A DNA stretch of 64,000 nt from an uncultured bacterium (GTDB lineage Bacteria > Planctomycetota > JAJSAM01 > JAJVHW01). The notes under the pieces were generated by a model. It did not search any database. It was not told the DNA's origin and saw only the letters and a program-made list of their open reading frames with translations. A program made the translations under genes and the position numbers. The stretch is from the NCBI GenBank assembly GCA_937996235.1, contig CALKVK010000012.1, positions 151,955 through 215,954 of the forward strand. The letters are read 5' to 3'. Shown one piece after another: positions 57,954 through 64,000 of the stretch. Position 1 is the stretch's first letter. Every line of letters starts with the position of its first letter.

Positions 57954-58871
57954 CTACAGGACCTCGAACGGACGCGGCGGATCCCGGAACACCTCGGATC
58001 GATGCCAGTGCGCGTTGCGCGGCGCCACTTCTGGTTCCCCCGCCTGGGGCGGGCGCAGGCGGGTGCCGTGGTACCGCAAGAGCGCGTCATGGACGCTCGG
58101 CCCGCCGTGCAATCGTCGGGTCACGATCACCTGCCGCTCGTCCGTCAGACCCCATGCGCCCATGTCCAGCGTTCTGTGGTGTAGAGCGCAGAGCGCCAGG
58201 CCGTTCGCGACGTCGGAGGGACCCGCGTGCGTGTGCCACCAGACGTGGGCGGCTTCGAGACCTACGCTGCGGCCGTCCATCTGCATGTCCAGGCCACAGA
58301 GGGCGCAGCGGTACTCGTAAGCCCGAAGCACGAGCGACGGAAAGCGAGGGTCGCGCCTTCTCCGGACGATCGTCTCGCGATCGACGATCGGAGAGAGCCC
58401 GACGTCGGCCAAGATCGCGTCGTGGTACGTCGGCGGGAAGTGTGCGTCGAGCAGCAGTTGCGCGACGCGATTGAGCAGGGCCGGGTCGTCGCGCAGTATC
58501 CGATCGAAGCGAGGAACAAGCCCACCGCGACCTCCACCCTTCAGAAGCGTCGACTTCGCCGGGCTGCGTCCGCCCTGCTTCTTGTTGAAGGAGGCCGCCT
58601 CCGCGACGTGCCAGACACCGTCGTTCTGCAGGTACCAGAACGGATACTCCGGGTGGTACGAGGATCGCGTTGGACCATACTTCTCGAGCAAGCCGCGAAG
58701 CGGCTCGTCGATCTCGGCGTAGAGCAGCTCACGGCTTTCGCCGCGTTGAATTCGTCCGAGCGCAAGCAGAAGCAGGAGAGGCTTGTGCGGAGCGCGCTCG
58801 TGACCGCGCGACCAGGGCCGGATGCCCGAGATCGCGTCGACGAGTTGGTCTGCTGCGGCGTGGTCAGGCAC
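57954..58871 (-). CDS. HNH restriction endonuclease, phosphorothioate-DNA-binding (ScoMcrA/SprMcrA-like)
   Basis: 305 residues. The N-terminus has the block RGHERAPHKPLLLLLALGRIQ, a start-like Glu/Tyr-rich segment and SYHPEYPFWYLQNDGVW, the pattern of the sulfur-binding domain of type IV enzymes that recognise phosphorothioate-modified DNA. The C-terminal HNH nuclease is intact: zinc pair CALC (189-192), GLEAAHV (His209), NGLALCALHH (Asn223, His231/232). It should cleave foreign modified DNA. GTG start at 58871 gives the family's usual length; the frame runs on to 59231 without recognised sequence. No Dnd genes are visible here. Confidence 0.88.
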   Translation of the reverse strand: MPDHAAADQLVDAISGIRPWSRGHERAPHKPLLLLLALGRIQRGESRELLYAEIDEPLRGLLEKYGPTRSSYHPEYPFWYLQNDGVWHVAEAASFNKKQGGRSPAKSTLLKGGGRGGLVPRFDRILRDDPALLNRVAQLLLDAHFPPTYHDAILADVGLSPIVDRETIVRRRRDPRFPSLVLRAYEYRCALCGLDMQMDGRSVGLEAAHVWWHTHAGPSDVANGLALCALHHRTLDMGAWGLTDERQVIVTRRLHGGPSVHDALLRYHGTRLRPPQAGEPEVAPRNAHWHRSEVFRDPPRPFEVL

Positions 58872-59085
58872 GGTCTCGAGTCGATTGTGGACCGAGAGAT
58901 GACGCGCGCACAAGAGTGCCCTCGACCTACTCCCGCGCGACGCGGTCCGAGGAAAGCAGCAAGGAGGCTTCTTCGGTTCTCCGCGCAAGAGCGTGCACCG
59001 CCTGAGAGTCGCGGCGCGAGGGTTCGCCGCCACGCGGGAGGGAACTCCATGCTGCGAGACCCAGGGGGTGGCTGCCCAGGCGCCG

Positions 59086-59110
59086 GGTGGGCAGGGCCGG
59101 ACTTGAACCG
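59086..59110. repeat. Direct repeat of the tRNA-Phe 3' end (att-like)
   Basis: 25 bases identical to 59409-59433, the CC end, acceptor 3' strand and T arm of the tRNA, in the same orientation 323 bases away. Such duplications arise by site-specific integration at tRNA 3' ends. No integrase gene is in the window. Confidence 0.75.
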
Positions 59111-59207
59111 AGTGAGCACAGCGAGCGAGGTCGCGAGGGAGCGAGCCGCGAACGCGCGCCCTTGCGAGAGAAGCGCCGAGCGACCGAGTCCGTAGCGAAG
59201 CGGAGGA

Positions 59208-59228
59208 CGACTCGCCGAAGGCGAGTCG
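59208..59228. repeat. Hairpin with 9-base stem and GAA loop
   Basis: CGACTCGCC-GAA-GGCGAGTCG. Perfect stem in the tRNA-proximal gap. A similar style of triloop hairpin occurs at 63797-63836. Confidence 0.6.
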
Positions 59229-59407
59229 CAACCTGGTTGCCTTCGCGGGCGGCCGCGTCGGAGCAGGCCAGCCAATCGGCCGCTCGGCTACGCCGCCGAG
59301 GTGCGCGGCGGAGCTGCGGGAGCGATGACGCGGCGGCGTTCAAGTCCGCAGGCGCATCGGTGCGACGCCAGCTCACCCGAGACGCCGGATGCAGCGGACA
59401 AGAAGCA

Positions 59408-59483
59408 TGGTGGGCAGGGCCGGACTTGAACCGGCGACCCCGGCATTTTCAGTGCCGTGCTCTACCAGCTGAGCTACCTACCC
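59408..59483 (-). tRNA. tRNA-Phe (anticodon GAA), CCA encoded
   Basis: Full cloverleaf on the minus strand: acceptor pairs GGGTAGG with CCTGCCC (one G-U), D arm GCTC/GAGC, anticodon stem CGGCA/TGCCG with loop CTGAAAA, and T arm GCCGG with TTCAAGT loop. The 3' CCA is encoded at 59408-59410. The 3' 25 bases are duplicated at 59086. Confidence 0.97.
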
Positions 59484-59899
59484 ACCGGGGACGGGAAGCT
59501 TAGCCGCGGCGCGACGACGGGCAAGATCGCGGGGGGCGGCGCGGCAGCATCGAGCGCCGCAGCAGCGGCCGGCGCGGGAGCGCCCGGCGCAGGAGCACCC
59601 GGAGCCGTGAGGCGTGCGCAGGCGCGGCGAGGCGCGCGCAGAGGCGACGCGCTCGCGGGCGCAGACGGCGCCGGTCACGCCACCTCGTCACGCCCCACCT
59701 CGTCACGTCACTGCGTCGCGCCGTCGTCGTCGCGCGCGCCCACGTCACGCTCACCACGTCACGCTCACCACGTCACGCTCGCTACGTCACGCTCGCTACG
59801 TCACGCTCGCCACTTCACGCCGCCCACGTCGCGCCGCCCACGTCGCGCCGCCCACGTCGTGCCGGCGCCGTCACGCCGTCCCCGTCGGACCGCCCCGCC
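59484..59899. other. Intergenic region with tandem repeat
   Basis: 416 bases between tRNA-Phe and ribF. Includes a 14-base tandem repeat (59742-59867). Open frames are repeat artefacts. Confidence 0.65.
59742..59867. repeat. 14-base tandem repeat, nine units
   Basis: Units run ACGTCACGCTCACC (twice), ACGTCACGCTCGCT (twice), ACGTCACGCTCGCC, ACTTCACGCCGCCC, ACGTCGCGCCGCCC (twice), ACGTCGTGCCGGCG: a stepwise drift across the array, just past the ribF stop. Confidence 0.85.
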
Positions 59900-61087
59900 T
59901 CACGCCAGCGACCACGTGCCGTCGGCGAGGCGGTCGAGGAGCTCGAGGGCGTCCGCGGCGATCTGTGCGCGGAGGGCGTCCACGGACTCGAAGCGGCGTT
60001 CGTCGCGCAGGCGGGTCCAGAGGGGGACCTCGAGGTCGCGGCCGTACAGGTCGGCGTCGAGGCCGAGGATGTGGACTTCGACGATGTCGTCGTCGGCTCC
60101 GTCGTGCGGGTCGGGCGAGGGGGAGGACGCCGTCGCGCGGGCAGCGGCAGCACCGGCGACGGCGGCAGCAGACGTTGCACCGGCGGCGCAGACAGCACCG
60201 GAGGCGGCGGTGGTGGCGGCGGTGGTGGCGGAGGCGGAGGCGGAGGGAGCGGATGCGTCGCCGCTGCCCGCTGCGCCGATCGCGGCGGCCGTGGCGGCCG
60301 TGGCGGCGGCGCCGGCCGGGGCGGCCGCGGCGGGCGGCTTCCGGAAGGTCGGGCGCGCGCCGATGTTCACGAGGGCCGGCCAGGTGACGCCGTCGAGCGT
60401 GGTGCGGCCGGCGTAGACGCCGCGGCCGGGGCGGAGCTCCTGGCGCAGGTCGAGGTTGGCGGTCGGGAAGCCGAGGGCGCGGCCGCGGCCGTCGCCGTGG
60501 ACGACGCGGCCGAAGAGGGCGGGCGGGCGGCCGAGGAGGCGCGCGGCGGCGTCTAGGTCGCAGCGGGCGACGGCCTCGCGGATGGCGGAGGAGGAGACGA
60601 CGGTGCCGTCGCGCAGGGTCACGGGCTCGGTGCGCTCGACGGGGATGCCGCGGGGGCCGAGGAGCCGCGCGAGGAGCGCGTGGTCGCCGCGGCGCTCGTG
60701 GCCGAAGTGCGCGTCGTGGCCGAGCACGACGCCGACGACGCCGATGCCGCGCAGCAGCACGTGCTCGACGAAGTCCTCGGCGGAGGTCTCGCGCAGCTCC
60801 TCGTCGAAGCGCAGGACGACGGTCGCGTCGACGCCCTCGCGGGCGAGGAGCGCGAGGCGGTGCTCGAGGCTCGTGATGAGCGGGGGCGCGCAGCCGACGG
60901 TCAGGCCGCGGGGGTGGACGTCGAAGGTGAGGACGACGACCTCGCCGTTGCGGCGCGCGGCCATCTCACGGGTGCGCGCGAGGACGGCGCGGTGGCCGCG
61001 GTGGATGCCGTCGAAGACGCCCAGCGTGACGACGGGGTTGCGGAAGCGCTCGGGCGCGAGCGACCGTGTGCCGTAGAGCGTGCGCAC
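59900..61087 (-). CDS. ribF: Bifunctional riboflavin kinase / FAD synthetase with Ala-rich insertion
   Basis: 395 residues; the usual length is about 310. FAD synthetase part: LGVFDGIHRGH (22-32), VLGHDAHFGH, SSSAIREAV. Kinase part: LGFPTANLD (205-213), GVYAG, NIGARPTF. Residues about 250-334 are an insertion of roughly 85 residues made mostly of Ala, Ser, Thr and Gly between NIGARPTF and VEVHILGLD, in a loop of the kinase domain. The rest is intact, so the enzyme is probably active, making FMN and FAD. GTG start. Downstream of def by 15 bases. Confidence 0.93.
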   Translation of the reverse strand: MRTLYGTRSLAPERFRNPVVTLGVFDGIHRGHRAVLARTREMAARRNGEVVVLTFDVHPRGLTVGCAPPLITSLEHRLALLAREGVDATVVLRFDEELRETSAEDFVEHVLLRGIGVVGVVLGHDAHFGHERRGDHALLARLLGPRGIPVERTEPVTLRDGTVVSSSAIREAVARCDLDAAARLLGRPPALFGRVVHGDGRGRALGFPTANLDLRQELRPGRGVYAGRTTLDGVTWPALVNIGARPTFRKPPAAAAPAGAAATAATAAAIGAAGSGDASAPSASASATTAATTAASGAVCAAGATSAAAVAGAAAARATASSPSPDPHDGADDDIVEVHILGLDADLYGRDLEVPLWTRLRDERRFESVDALRAQIAADALELLDRLADGTWSLA

Positions 61088-61102
61088 GGCGCGCGCGGAG
61101 CG

Positions 61103-61621
61103 TCAGGCCAGGGCGGCCCGGGCCCGCTCCTCCAGGCGCTGCAGAGCGCGGCGGTTCGCGAGCTTGTCGGCCGGGGTCATCTTGCCGAGGAAGGTGACGC
61201 CGTCCAGGTGGTCGATCTCGTGCAGGCAGCAGCGGCCGAGCAGTTCGTCGTCCTCGAGCTCGTGCTCGGCGCCGTCGAGGCCGGTGTAGCGGACGCGCAC
61301 GCCCTGCGGGCGCGTGATGACCGCCGAGACGCCGGGGAAGGACAGGCAGCCCTCCTCCATCGCCTCGCTGCCCCACGTCTCCGTGACGACGGGGTTGATG
61401 AGGACGTGGCAGTCGTCGGGCTCGCCGCTGTCGGAGACGATGCACACGCGCGCGTCCCAGCCGACCTGCGTCGCCGCGAGGCCGATGCCGCGCGCCGCGA
61501 CCATGGTGTGGATCATGCGCTCGACCATCTCGTGGAGGTCGGCGTCGATCGCCGCGACCTCCTTCGTGCGCGTGCGCAGGAAGGGGTCCGGGTACTTCAC
61601 GATGGGCAGGATGTCCGGCAT
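61103..61621 (-). CDS. def: Peptide deformylase
   Basis: 172 residues. All three motifs present: GIGLAATQ (46-52), EGCLS (90-94, Cys92) and HEIDH (134-138), so metal binding and catalysis should work. It removes the formyl group from nascent N-termini. ATG at 61621 fits the family start (MPDILPIVKYPD); the frame is open to 61672 but adds nothing conserved. Followed closely by ribF. Confidence 0.96.
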   Translation of the reverse strand: MPDILPIVKYPDPFLRTRTKEVAAIDADLHEMVERMIHTMVAARGIGLAATQVGWDARVCIVSDSGEPDDCHVLINPVVTETWGSEAMEEGCLSFPGVSAVITRPQGVRVRYTGLDGAEHELEDDELLGRCCLHEIDHLDGVTFLGKMTPADKLANRRALQRLEERARAALA

Positions 61622-61667
61622 GGGGTCTCTCACAGGGGCCCCTCCGGGCCCGGTACAGGCATCGGCC

Positions 61668-61673
61668 AGCATA
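61668..61673 (-). promoter_or_regulatory. Predicted -10 box (TATGCT) of def-ribF
   Basis: On the minus strand, 47 bases before the ATG at 61621. Same hexamer as those at 943 and 54170. Confidence 0.4.
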
Positions 61674-61861
61674 CGTGGAGCGCAGAAGCGCCCGGGAACA
61701 TTCCAGGCGTGGCGCGCGGGCCGGGGCGGCCCGTTCCGGGCGCGGCGGACGCCGGCCGCGAGAGTGGACGGCGCGCAACGCGCGCGGCGTCGGGCGCGTC
61801 CTCCGGGGACGTGCGCGTTTCCGCGCGGGCTCCTGCGCGTGACCTCGTGCGCCGCGCAGGC

Positions 61862-61867
61862 TAGGAT
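61862..61867 (+). promoter_or_regulatory. Predicted -10 box (TAGGAT)
   Basis: TAGGAT lies 47 bases before the ATG at 61915, allowing a short leader with the GGGAGG ribosome site. Confidence 0.4.
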
Positions 61868-61914
61868 CGCCCGGCGCGCGTCGCTCCACGCGCGTCCGGC
61901 ACCCGGGAGGCGGC

Positions 61915-63240
61915 ATGGCCATCGACGTCAGCAAGCAGATCGCGAAGGCGGACTCCGCGTACCAGTCGCGGAAGTACGACATCGCGATCGAGATCTACCT
62001 GCAGGCCCTCGAGATCGACCCGGACAATCGCGAGGGCCGCCGCGGCGTGCGCCTCGCCGCGCTGAAGAAGCACGAGCACAGCTACCCGAGCGCGTTCTCG
62101 ATCCGCCTGGCCACGGCGCCGACGCGCATGCTCATGGCGAACCCGAACGCCGAGAAGCGCGCGGCCGCCCACGAGGCGTACCTGAAGGCCGACCCGAAGA
62201 ACACGGACGTCGCCCACAAGCTGGCCCAGACGCTCGAGAAGGCCGGGTACCTGAACGGGGCGATCGGCGTGTACGAGTCGATCGTCGCGACCGACCCGAA
62301 GAACATCGACGGCTACGTGAACCTGGGCCGGCTGCTCGGGCCGAAGGACCCGGAGGCGGCCATCAAGGCGCTCGAGTCCGCGCTGTCGCTCAATCCGAAG
62401 AACCAGGAGGCGATCAAGATCCGCAAGGACCTCGCCGCCGAGCTCTCGATCAAGCGCACCGGGTTCGAGACGGCGAAGACCACGCACGACCTCCTGCGCG
62501 ACAAGGAGCAGGCGAAGCAGCTCTCCGAGCGCGACAAGCTCCAGCGCGTCGGCGACGAGGCCGGCGACTACGTGGGGCGCCTCGAGGCGGACGTGGCGAA
62601 GAAGCCGAACGACGCGCTCACGCTGCGCAAGCTCGCCATCGCGTACTCGCAGAGCCAGCGCCACGAGGAGGCGGAGTCGACCTGGGCCCGCGTGCTCGAG
62701 GCCGACCCGACCGACTTCGACGCGCGCGTGAAGCTCGGCGAGATCCGCATCAACCGGGCGCAGCGGGCCTACACGGACGCCAAGACGCGGGGCGACGAGG
62801 CCGCGCTGCCGAAGCTGCGCACGGAGCTGCTGCGCATCCAGATCGCCGAGTTCCGCGCCCAGGTGGCGGAGCACCCCACCGACCTCGGCCTGCGCTTCCA
62901 GCTCGGCCAGGCCCTGCTGCGCGGGAACCTGGTCGACGAGGCCATCGGCGAGTTCCAGAAGGCGGTCAACGACCCGCGCAAGCGCTTCGAGGCGTTCTCG
63001 CTGCTCGGCGAGTGCTTCCTGCGCAAGGAGCTCTACGACCTGGCGGCCCGCCAGCTCGAGAAGGCCCTGGAGGAGAGCCCCGGTTTGAACTCGGACCAGG
63101 GGAAGCGGGTCGTGTACAACCTCGGGCTTCTCCACGAGAAGCAGGGCGATGTCCGTGCGGCCCGCGAGCGCTACCTCCAGATCTACGAGGTGGACGTCTC
63201 GTACCGCGACGTCGCCGACAAGGTGATGTCGCTCAAGTAG
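61915..63240 (+). CDS. TPR-repeat protein, cytosolic
   Basis: 441 residues, no signal or membrane segment. Four or more TPR units, for example the N-terminal one with YDIAIEIYLQALEIDPDN (about 20-37), AIGVYESIVATDPKN, AAIKALESALSLNPKN, AESTWARVLEADPTD. Lys/Glu-rich and typical of a scaffold. No catalytic domain. It precedes rpsT by 39 bases and may be co-transcribed with it. GGGAGG lies 4 bases before ATG. Function unknown. Confidence 0.85.
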   Translation: MAIDVSKQIAKADSAYQSRKYDIAIEIYLQALEIDPDNREGRRGVRLAALKKHEHSYPSAFSIRLATAPTRMLMANPNAEKRAAAHEAYLKADPKNTDVAHKLAQTLEKAGYLNGAIGVYESIVATDPKNIDGYVNLGRLLGPKDPEAAIKALESALSLNPKNQEAIKIRKDLAAELSIKRTGFETAKTTHDLLRDKEQAKQLSERDKLQRVGDEAGDYVGRLEADVAKKPNDALTLRKLAIAYSQSQRHEEAESTWARVLEADPTDFDARVKLGEIRINRAQRAYTDAKTRGDEAALPKLRTELLRIQIAEFRAQVAEHPTDLGLRFQLGQALLRGNLVDEAIGEFQKAVNDPRKRFEAFSLLGECFLRKELYDLAARQLEKALEESPGLNSDQGKRVVYNLGLLHEKQGDVRAARERYLQIYEVDVSYRDVADKVMSLK

Positions 63241-63279
63241 CGGCTGCGCGCGGGGGCCCGGCCCCCGACAGGACGACAG

Positions 63280-63552
63280 ATGCCCCACAGCAAGCACCGG
63301 AAGAAGTCGCTGAAGACCTCGCAGGAGCGCCGTCTGCGCAACCGCGCCGAGCGCTCGGCCGTCCGCACGGCCGTGAAGAAGGCGCGCACCGCCGCCGAGA
63401 AGGACCCCTCGCACGCCGACGCCTCGATCGCGGCGGCCGCGAGCGCCGTCGACAAGGCCGCGAAGCGCAACACGATCCACCACAAGCGGGCGAGCCGCAT
63501 CAAGAGCCGCCTCGCGAAGGCGCAGAACCGCGCCGCCGCCGCCGCGAAGTAG
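63280..63552 (+). CDS. rpsT: 30S ribosomal protein bS20
   Basis: 90 residues of the usual small, highly basic, helical type: N-terminus MPHSKHRKKSLKTSQERRLR, then RSAVRTAVKKA and NTIHHKRASRIKSRLAK, diagnostic of bS20, which binds 16S rRNA. Ala-rich tail. A hairpin follows the stop. The GGACGACAG ribosome site is loose. Confidence 0.96.
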   Translation: MPHSKHRKKSLKTSQERRLRNRAERSAVRTAVKKARTAAEKDPSHADASIAAAASAVDKAAKRNTIHHKRASRIKSRLAKAQNRAAAAAK

Positions 63553-63558
63553 CGGCCG

Positions 63559-63616
63559 GCAGCCCGTCGCTCGACGGGCCGCTCACCGCCGCGACTCCGG
63601 CCCGCCGACGGGCTGC
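63559..63616 (+). terminator. Hairpin(s) after rpsT
   Basis: A local stem CCCGTC-GCTC-GACGGG (63563-63578) starts 10 bases past the stop, and GCAGCCCGTCG pairs alternatively with CGACGGGCTGC at 63606-63616. Competing stems, no T-run; a terminator is likely but not proven. Confidence 0.55.
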
Positions 63617-63618
63617 TA

Positions 63619-63946
63619 GCCCGGCCTTCTCACGAGGCTCGCGCACGTCGTGACGGCGACCGCGGCGCGATCCACGCTCCGAGCGGATGCGGGCGTACAC
63701 GGTGCGCGCCGCCGACGGCGTCCTGAGCGAGGACAGAGCGTCGCGGGCAAGGCGCCGAGGCGATCGCGACGCCGTGGCGTCGCTGAGTGAGCGAGGGTGC
63801 GGCGGAGCCGCACGAGGAGGCTCCTGCGGAGCCTCCGGGGCGAGCGAACGCGGAGCGTAGGCCGAAGGCCGAAGCGGAGGGGAGGCAACGCAGCACGCGG
63901 CGCTCTGGACCGCTCAGGTGCGTGAGTCGTCGTGAGAAGGTCGGGC
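63619..63946. repeat. Hairpin-rich segment bounded by an imperfect inverted repeat
   Basis: Ends 63619-63646 and 63918-63946 share CCTTCTCACGA and flanking GCCCG and CTC-CGCAC in opposite orientation. Inside are two triloop hairpins: GTGCGGC-GGA-GCCGCAC (63797-63813) and GGAGGCTCC-TGC-GGAGCCTCC (63816-63836). No protein gene supported. Confidence 0.5.
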
Positions 63947-64000
63947 ACGGGATCCCCGGATCGCTCAGGTTCAGGCTGCGGCCCCGAGCGGAGTCCTCGC

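Larger units (their letters stand above)
58872..59407. other. Intergenic region, tRNA-adjacent, hairpin-rich
   Basis: 536 bases between the nuclease and tRNA-Phe. Contains the duplicated tRNA end and a 9-base-stem hairpin (both listed), and purine-biased sequence such as GAGCGAGGTCGCGAGGGAG. No protein gene supported. Confidence 0.6.

Noticed and set aside
57627..58184. 185-residue plus-strand frame between the ATPase and nuclease genes
   Set aside because: Overlaps the nuclease gene in antisense, has no ribosome site or recognisable sequence.
59086..59110. Second tRNA gene
   Set aside because: Only the 3' acceptor and T-arm part is present; no D or anticodon arm can be formed.
59742..59867. 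CRISPR array
   Set aside because: Units are contiguous 14-mers without spacers, and no cas genes are present.
59457..60416. Long Ala/Arg-rich frames opposite ribF and over the 14-base array
   Set aside because: Shadow frames of ribF and of the tandem repeat, with arginine-rich nonsense composition.

Overview
The window is very GC-rich bacterial chromosome (roughly 70% or more by eye) with dense, often overlapping genes and GTG or TTG starts. The gene families (gluzincin-type HExxH secreted protein of the DUF1570 kind, CHAT-TPR proteins, a large NAD-glutamate dehydrogenase, FG-GAP proteins, MoxR/WD40/FGE-type clusters) fit a Planctomycetota-like organism best. Myxococcota or another signalling-rich lineage cannot be excluded from sequence alone. 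Promoters, where recognisable, are -10 boxes of the form TANNNT. Three of them lie 6-7 bases before a GTG codon, which suggests leaderless mRNAs.

Layout. 1-3.6 kb: housekeeping and small genes (partial YugP-type protease, Coa1-like protein, HExxH protein, DinB protein). 3.6-9.4 kb: a minus-strand operon starting with a CHAT-TPR protease-like protein (TTG start), then a secreted subtilase, a zinc-finger/beta-sandwich protein, a second beta-sandwich protein and a histidine kinase. 9.6-13.4 kb: a membrane protein, a lipoprotein operon with two tandem paralogues, and a PGDYG-type protein. 13.4-29.7 kb: the main accessory block, eight minus-strand genes: NDT/TIR-like + pYEATS protein, a 1749-residue protein with two hydrolase domains and a CHAT domain, an alpha/beta hydrolase, DUF4062-iSTAND, MoxR ATPase, a 1664-residue WD40/vWA-like membrane protein, a small membrane protein and an FGE-like lipoprotein. 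The last four are chained by 4-base overlaps. This has the composition of a predicted NTP-dependent conflict (immunity) system. A kinase-STAND-TPR protein faces it at 29.8-33.4 kb.

33.8-54 kb: metabolism and stress. NAD-glutamate dehydrogenase, lactonase-like propeller, di-haem peroxidase divergent from a Crp/Fnr regulator, CDF-like transporter, quinol nitric oxide reductase divergent from a NorR-type regulator (with a good sigma-54 promoter in between), CPA2 antiporter, FG-GAP protein and pyrophosphatase. This 15-kb stretch, and no other part of the window, carries six intergenic clusters of a palindromic repeat with the core GGTGTCNGACACC. One copy encodes the C-terminus and stop codon of the antiporter.

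54-59.5 kb: less GC-biased genes (secreted coiled-coil protein, DUF2075 ATPase, a restriction nuclease of the phosphorothioate-binding HNH family) beside tRNA-Phe. The 3' 25 bases of that tRNA are duplicated 323 bp away, a mark of site-specific integration. 59.5-64 kb: core genes ribF (with an unusual Ala-rich insertion), def, a TPR gene and rpsT, then a hairpin-rich segment bounded by an imperfect inverted repeat.
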